DNA of 9,288 nucleotides from Planctomycetota bacterium (GTDB taxonomy: Bacteria > Planctomycetota > Phycisphaerae > Sedimentisphaerales > Anaerobacaceae). The notes under the pieces are model-generated. The model was not told the origin of the DNA. It was given only the letters and a program-made list of their open reading frames with translations, and did not search any database. Made by a program: the position numbers and the translations under genes. Positions 5,780-9,288 of this stretch are shown piece after piece. The stretch is from NCBI GenBank assembly GCA_023135255.1, contig JAGLTN010000315.1, forward strand, positions 1 to 9,288, written 5' to 3'. Numbering within the stretch: the first letter of the stretch is position 1; every line of letters starts with the position of its first letter.

Positions 5780-7078
5780 ATGGATTGGAAGAAAGAATAT
5801 AAAAAGCTTGGTGTCATACTGGCAGTGTTTTTGGGCTGTTACTTTTTACCGATAGGCATTGAGCGTTTTGATAATGCGATCGTTGAATCGCTTGCATTAG
5901 TAAAATGGTATGCAAGGGAGCATGTTGTGCTTTGCCTGGTACCCGCGTTTTTTATTGCTGGTGCGATTTCGGTTTTTGTCAGCGAGGCATCGGTTATGAA
6001 ATATCTCGGTGCTAAAGCTAATAAATTTTTGGCGTATGGTGTCGCGAGTGTTTCGGGGACGATTTTGGCGGTTTGCAGCTGTACGGTGCTGCCTTTGTTT
6101 GCGGGGATTTATAAAATGGGCGCGGGGCTTGGTCCTGCGACGACATTTCTTTATTCGGGGCCGGCTATCAATGTTCTTGCGATAGTTCTTACTGCGAGGA
6201 TACTTGGTGTGGAAATGGGAATTGCCAGAGCGGTTGGAGCGATTATTTTCAGTATTGTTATAGGTTTGCTGATGCATTTTATTTATCGCAAGGAAGAAAT
6301 CGCCAAAGCTAACAATGCTCCTGCTATGCCGGTGGAAAAACAGCAGAGGAATCTTTTGCAGAACGGGATTTATTTTGCATCGATGGTCGGAATACTTGTT
6401 TTTGCCAATTGGGGCAAGCCTCAGGAAAGCAGTGGAATCTGGGCGTCTGTTTATTCCGCCAAGTGGATAGTGACTTCTGGTTTTGGTTTGGCTTTAGGGG
6501 TGATCCTTATTAGCTGGTTCAAAATTAAATGGTATAAAATTTTAATAGCAGCGATTCCCACAGCTGGGCTTGCGTTTATGTTTCCTGAAAGACCTATAAT
6601 CGCTTTTATTGCGGGGATCATTGGTATCTCTGCGATAACATCTACTGAGAAGAATGAAACGCAGGACTGGTTTGCCGCTTCGTGGGGGTTTGCAAAGCAG
6701 ATACTTCCATTGCTGCTTTTCGGTGTGATAATCGCAGGTGCCCTTTTGGGTAGGCCCGGTGAAGAAGGATTGATACCTTCGGGCTGGGTTGAAAAAGCAG
6801 TTGGCGGTAATTCTTTATGGGCGAATCTGTTTGCATCTGTAGCGGGTGCGTTTATGTATTTTGCAACTTTGACGGAGGTTCCAATATTGCAGGGTTTGAT
6901 CGGCGCGGGGATGGGCAAAGGGCCCGCACTTGCACTTTTGCTTGCGGGGCCTGCACTTAGCTTGCCTAATATGTTAGTGATACGCTCGGTAATGGGTACG
7001 CAAAAAACTATCGTGTTCGTGTCGCTGGTAATAGTAATGGCAACGGTATCAGGGATAGCATTCGGCAGTATATTTTGA
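5780..7078 (+). CDS. ArsP-like permease (COG0701/UPF0718, DUF318)
   Basis: A 432-residue polytopic permease with two related halves. The first carries the family signature CSCTVLPLFAGIYKMG then GPATTFLYSGPAINVLA (Cys99 and Cys101); the second has TLTEVPILQGLIGAGMGKG followed by a matching GPALSLPNM block. The family includes ArsP, a characterised exporter of trivalent organoarsenicals in Campylobacter jejuni, and relatives linked to Cu/Zn efflux. The Cys pair and the ArsR neighbour favour a thiophilic substrate, but the exact one is not shown. The ATG at 5780, 14 bp after the arsR stop, is preferred; the frame extends upstream into arsR to 5699, but that segment (YNGLFGAAVQRRWRNIQ) does not look like the family. 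The ribosome site is weak (AAAGAG). It is followed immediately by a small CPKC thioredoxin, a recurrent partner of this family. Confidence 0.85.
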   Translation: MDWKKEYKKLGVILAVFLGCYFLPIGIERFDNAIVESLALVKWYAREHVVLCLVPAFFIAGAISVFVSEASVMKYLGAKANKFLAYGVASVSGTILAVCSCTVLPLFAGIYKMGAGLGPATTFLYSGPAINVLAIVLTARILGVEMGIARAVGAIIFSIVIGLLMHFIYRKEEIAKANNAPAMPVEKQQRNLLQNGIYFASMVGILVFANWGKPQESSGIWASVYSAKWIVTSGFGLALGVILISWFKIKWYKILIAAIPTAGLAFMFPERPIIAFIAGIIGISAITSTEKNETQDWFAASWGFAKQILPLLLFGVIIAGALLGRPGEEGLIPSGWVEKAVGGNSLWANLFASVAGAFMYFATLTEVPILQGLIGAGMGKGPALALLLAGPALSLPNMLVIRSVMGTQKTIVFVSLVIVMATVSGIAFGSIF

Positions 7079-7089
7079 AAGGTGAATTA

Positions 7090-7323
7090 ATGAAAAAGAT
7101 ACAGATATTAGGAACGGGCTGTCCCAAGTGTAAGAAACTCACAGAGGTTGCAGAGACTGCGGCAAGTGAATTGGGGATCGAATTTGAAATTGAGAAAGTT
7201 ACCGACATTAATGATATAATGGGATTCGGCGTAATGATAACTCCTGCTATCGCAATCGATGGTGAGGTTAAATCGACAGGTAAAGTTTTGAGTATTGATG
7301 AAATTAAAAGCATGTTATCTTAA
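7090..7323 (+). CDS. Small redox-active disulfide (thioredoxin-like) protein, CPKC
   Basis: A 77-residue cytoplasmic thioredoxin/glutaredoxin-fold protein of the MTH895/TM0996 small redox-active disulfide type. The active site is GTGCPKCKKL (Cys11, Cys14) after the first strand; the cis-Pro loop is VMITPAIAIDG, and the chain ends in an amphipathic helix (SIDEIKSMLS). Such proteins commonly neighbour COG0701 permeases. A plausible role is delivering electrons to a membrane partner (the CcdA-type protein in this operon) or handling a thiol-bound metal(loid) for the permease; both are inferences. The ATG at 7090 with AAAGGTG just upstream is preferred to an in-frame TTG at 7075 that overlaps the permease stop. 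Confidence 0.88.
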   Translation: MKKIQILGTGCPKCKKLTEVAETAASELGIEFEIEKVTDINDIMGFGVMITPAIAIDGEVKSTGKVLSIDEIKSMLS

Positions 7324-7333
7324 GGAATATCTT

Positions 7334-7777
7334 ATGAAAACAAAATGGCAAAAAACAGTAATACCCGTTGCATTGATCGCGGCTGTGATGTTTGTGGTTG
7401 TCGCAAAGCGTATTAAGTACAATTATGATTTGAATGCAATTAACGGAACCGACAATAAGACAACAGTAGTTGACAATGAAAATGCGGAGCAGCTTCCTTT
7501 GCTGCTTGAGCTTGGCTCTCATAGTTGTATTCCGTGCAAGCAGATGATGCCTATACTTAAGGAGTTAACTGAAAGCTATCAGGGGCAGTTGAAAGTTCAA
7601 TTTATAGATGTTTGGCAGGACCGTGAATCCGCACAGAAATATAATGTTCGTTTGATCCCGCTTCAGATATTTTTTGATAAGCAAGGCAATGAGCTTTTCA
7701 GACATGAGGGGTTTTTCGCCAAGGAAGATATATTGGCAAAGTGGAAAGAACTTGGTATTGAACTGGTAAAGAAATAA
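7334..7777 (+). CDS. Membrane-anchored thioredoxin-like protein, CIPC
   Basis: A 147-residue protein with a single N-terminal membrane helix (about residues 9-24) preceded by basic residues, then a linker and a thioredoxin domain facing outside the cytoplasm. The active site is HSCIPCKQMMPILKEL (Cys65, Cys68). The loop normally holding the cis-Pro reads RLIPLQIFF, with Leu after the Pro where Thr is usual, and QGNELFRHEGFF forms the expected terminal strands. Being anchored outside, it needs electrons from a transmembrane carrier, and the CcdA-type protein two genes downstream is the obvious donor. The ribosome site AAGGA overlaps the preceding stop and lies 7 bp before the ATG, indicating tight coupling with the CPKC protein. 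Confidence 0.87.
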   Translation: MKTKWQKTVIPVALIAAVMFVVVAKRIKYNYDLNAINGTDNKTTVVDNENAEQLPLLLELGSHSCIPCKQMMPILKELTESYQGQLKVQFIDVWQDRESAQKYNVRLIPLQIFFDKQGNELFRHEGFFAKEDILAKWKELGIELVKK

Positions 7778-7801
7778 TGTAATTTTGAAAGCGAAATAAC
7801 C

Positions 7802-8503
7802 ATGAAAAAAATAATTTCAAGACGCAATTTCTTAGGTGTGGTCGGTGCAGCTGCGACAAGTGGAGCTGTTTCTGCTTCAGCAGGAACGGAAAAGAAAGAT
7901 TTAAATTCTAAGAGGCTTATTGTCGGAATATCGTGCAGTCCGCGTAAAGGCAAGACCACCTCCAAGTCGGTTCAAGCTGCGCTGGAAGCTGCACAAAAAA
8001 CAGATTCCAGAATTGAGGTAAAGCTAATAGACCTTGGAGGCATGGATATTCCCGGCTGGGGCAGCGAATCCACTCCGGCAGGAGCAGAAAAAAATATCGA
8101 CAACTTTTCAGTAGCAATAGAGCCTACTCTCCGATCTCCCAATTTAGGTGGAATAATAATCGGCTCACCGGTATATTATCGCTGCATGAGTGCTTTATGT
8201 AAGGCCTTTCTGGAACGCTTAGCGGTTTTGAGAAAACCGAAACTGCTTCTACAGGATAAAGCAGTAGGAGCTCTGGCTGTCGGAGCATATCGCAACGGAG
8301 GTCAGGAATTGGTTATCGAACAAATTCATGCAGCCATGCTTTGCCATGAGGCAATGTGCGTGGGCGGAAAATCTCCTGCACTTCAGGGAGCTACATTGTG
8401 GAACGCTTATAAAGATGATATCAGCAAAGATGAATACGGCATGGATTCAGCAAAAAATCTTGGTATTCGAGTTGCCGAGGCTGCTATCCGTTTATCCATA
8501 TAA
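7802..8503 (+). CDS. Tat-exported flavodoxin-fold FMN oxidoreductase
   Basis: A 233-residue protein with a twin-arginine signal (SRRNFLG, Arg7-Arg8, hydrophobic stretch to Ala25, likely cleavage after ASA27). The mature part has the fold of NADPH-dependent FMN reductases/flavodoxin-like proteins (PF03358-like): a first strand and phosphate-binding loop GISCSPRKGKTTSKS (42-56), a second flavin-contact loop IIGSPVYYRCMSALCKAFLERL (Gly121-Ser122-Pro123) and GAYRNGGQE (161-169). A Tat signal fits export of a folded, FMN-loaded protein. Most homologues are cytoplasmic and use NAD(P)H, which is absent outside, so an alternative donor such as the anchored thioredoxin/CcdA route or a quinol is needed (inference). 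A link to ArsH-type organoarsenical chemistry is possible but unproven. The gene lies 24 bp after the anchored thioredoxin, and its ribosome site is weak. Confidence 0.8.
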   Translation: MKKIISRRNFLGVVGAAATSGAVSASAGTEKKDLNSKRLIVGISCSPRKGKTTSKSVQAALEAAQKTDSRIEVKLIDLGGMDIPGWGSESTPAGAEKNIDNFSVAIEPTLRSPNLGGIIIGSPVYYRCMSALCKAFLERLAVLRKPKLLLQDKAVGALAVGAYRNGGQELVIEQIHAAMLCHEAMCVGGKSPALQGATLWNAYKDDISKDEYGMDSAKNLGIRVAEAAIRLSI

Positions 8504-8530
8504 AAAGCAATTAACAAAAAAGGAAAGCAA

Positions 8531-9229
8531 ATGATTAATGAGCTTTTTACAAATTTAACCCGTGCAGTTGAAGGCTCCGGCAGTGTTGCTATCTCAGCTT
8601 CATTTGTATGGGGACTGCTTAGCATTTTGCTCAGCCCCTGTCATTTGGCGAGTATCCCATTAGTGGTTGGATTCATCAGCCAGCAGAAAGAAAAAACCAT
8701 TAAAAAAGCTTTTGCGATATCGCTGGTTTTTTCTATGGGGATATTAATTACTATCGCAGGTGTTGGAGTAATTACCGCTATGGCTGGGAGGATGCTTGGT
8801 GATGTGGGCAGCTGGAGTAATTATTTTGTAGCTGGTATATTTTTTGTTATTGCACTTGTCTTGCTCGATGTTATTTCGCTGAACTGGTCGAGTCCGAATA
8901 TGAGCAGGTTTAAGGGCAGGGGGCTTTTGGGTGCATTTATAATTGGTCTTGTATTCGGCATCGCTATCGGCCCTTGCACGTTTGCCTATATGGCACCGAT
9001 GTTGGCGGTTGTCTTTAAGGTTGCGGGAGAAAGGGCTGTTTACTCTTTGGTTTTATTGCTGGCTTATGCGATAGGTCATTGCGGCTTTATTGTGTTAGCG
9101 GGAAGCTGCAGCGAGCTTGTGAACAGATATATGAAGTGGAACGAAAAATCAAAAGCTACAACTGTAATAAAGAAAATTTGCGCTGTCTTGATAATCATCG
9201 CTGGTCTTTATATGATCTATACCCTTTAG
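8531..9229 (+). CDS. CcdA/DsbD-type transmembrane thiol-electron carrier
   Basis: A 232-residue membrane protein with six hydrophobic helices in two related halves, the size and layout of CcdA (the minimal DsbD transmembrane domain). Each half carries the Pro-Cys motif: LSPCHLASIPL (Cys37) in helix 1 and IGPCTFAYMAPML (Cys149) in helix 4. These Cys form the internal disulfide that relays electrons from cytoplasmic thioredoxin to extracytoplasmic thiol proteins. Additional Cys (Cys184 and one in AGSCSE) lie near helix 5. In this operon the likely donor is the CPKC protein and the likely acceptor the anchored CIPC thioredoxin. No cytochrome c maturation genes are seen nearby, so a cytochrome role is not implied. 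The ribosome site AGGAAA is well placed, 27 bp after the flavoprotein stop. Confidence 0.85.
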   Translation: MINELFTNLTRAVEGSGSVAISASFVWGLLSILLSPCHLASIPLVVGFISQQKEKTIKKAFAISLVFSMGILITIAGVGVITAMAGRMLGDVGSWSNYFVAGIFFVIALVLLDVISLNWSSPNMSRFKGRGLLGAFIIGLVFGIAIGPCTFAYMAPMLAVVFKVAGERAVYSLVLLLAYAIGHCGFIVLAGSCSELVNRYMKWNEKSKATTVIKKICAVLIIIAGLYMIYTL

Positions 9230-9250
9230 GGTAGTATACCCTTCAGGGTA
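9220..9250. repeat. Two tandem perfect dyads, TACCCT-2-AGGGTA
   Basis: TACCCTTTAGGGTA (9220-9233) and TACCCTTCAGGGTA (9237-9250) are each perfect 6-bp inverted repeats with a two-base centre, set 17 bp apart. The AGGGTA arm of the first and the TACCCT arm of the second also pair, so alternative structures compete. The first covers the stop codon of the CcdA gene. The second supplies the AGGG that could be the ribosome site of a following gene. There is no T-run, so a simple intrinsic terminator is unlikely; an operator, translational switch or repeat element are the options. Confidence 0.7.
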
Positions 9251-9254
9251 AGAG

Positions 9255-9288
9255 ATGTCCGCGAATAAATCCATAACTTCTTATCTTT
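9255..9288 (+). CDS. Possible start of the next gene, cut by the window edge
   Basis: An ATG at 9255 follows AGGG (9245-9248) by 6 bp and opens a frame (MSANKSITSYL) that runs to the end of the window. Only eleven codons are visible, so no product can be named. The spacing and position right after the operon make it a candidate seventh co-oriented gene. Confidence 0.3.
   Translation, partial: MSANKSITSYL

Noticed and set aside
6451..6918. Minus-strand ORFs opposite the permease (also 5897-6277)
   Set aside because: These are antisense shadows of a strongly supported membrane protein, with low-complexity Pro/Ala or Arg/Asn composition and no start context.
8328..8534. Second plus-strand ORF overlapping the end of the flavoprotein gene
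   Set aside because: It is out of frame with the flavoprotein, lacks a ribosome site and resembles no known domain.

Overview
The window reads as a piece of a bacterial chromosome of moderate to low GC. An exosortase/EpsI pair, a protein with a PEP-containing C-terminal anchor, a Tat-exported flavoprotein and a partial membrane phospho/sulfo-transferase point to a didermic environmental bacterium, possibly a member of the Planctomycetota (Phycisphaerae-like). That placement is inference from gene content and style, not a marker gene. No RNA genes, CRISPR arrays, transposases or phage genes are visible.

Left block (1-3625, + strand), an exosortase-type surface locus. It opens with a gene cut by the left edge: five membrane segments followed by an alkaline-phosphatase/sulfatase-fold catalytic domain, laid out like lipoteichoic acid synthases. 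Then come an exosortase-family membrane protein and an EpsI-type (DUF3485) protein, overlapping by 8 bp. The exosortase is odd: the Arg motifs are recognisable, but the expected catalytic Cys position is Phe196 and no His is seen where the third catalytic residue normally lies.

Middle block (3615-4850, - strand). A secreted, single-anchor protein converges on EpsI with an 11-bp tail-to-tail overlap. Its C-terminus (PEP motif, hydrophobic helix, basic tail) looks like an exosortase sorting signal, so it is the natural candidate substrate. Upstream of it lies a small lipoprotein with its own good promoter. The spacer between them holds a perfect 9-bp hairpin.

Decayed stretch (about 4930-5435). 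A promoter and ribosome site lead into a 42-codon ORF that is little more than a Tat signal peptide. Next is a minus-strand fragment lacking a start codon. Then come the promoter and likely operator of the arsR gene.

Right block (5436-9229, + strand), a tight six-gene operon: ArsR-family repressor, ArsP-like permease (COG0701), small CPKC thioredoxin, membrane-anchored CIPC thioredoxin, Tat-exported FMN flavoprotein, CcdA-type electron carrier. Together these could sense a thiol-reactive metal(loid), export it, and carry reducing power across the membrane to an extracytoplasmic thioredoxin and perhaps the flavoprotein. The operon ends in two tandem perfect dyads (TACCCT-2-AGGGTA), one of which supplies the probable ribosome site of a next gene cut by the right edge.
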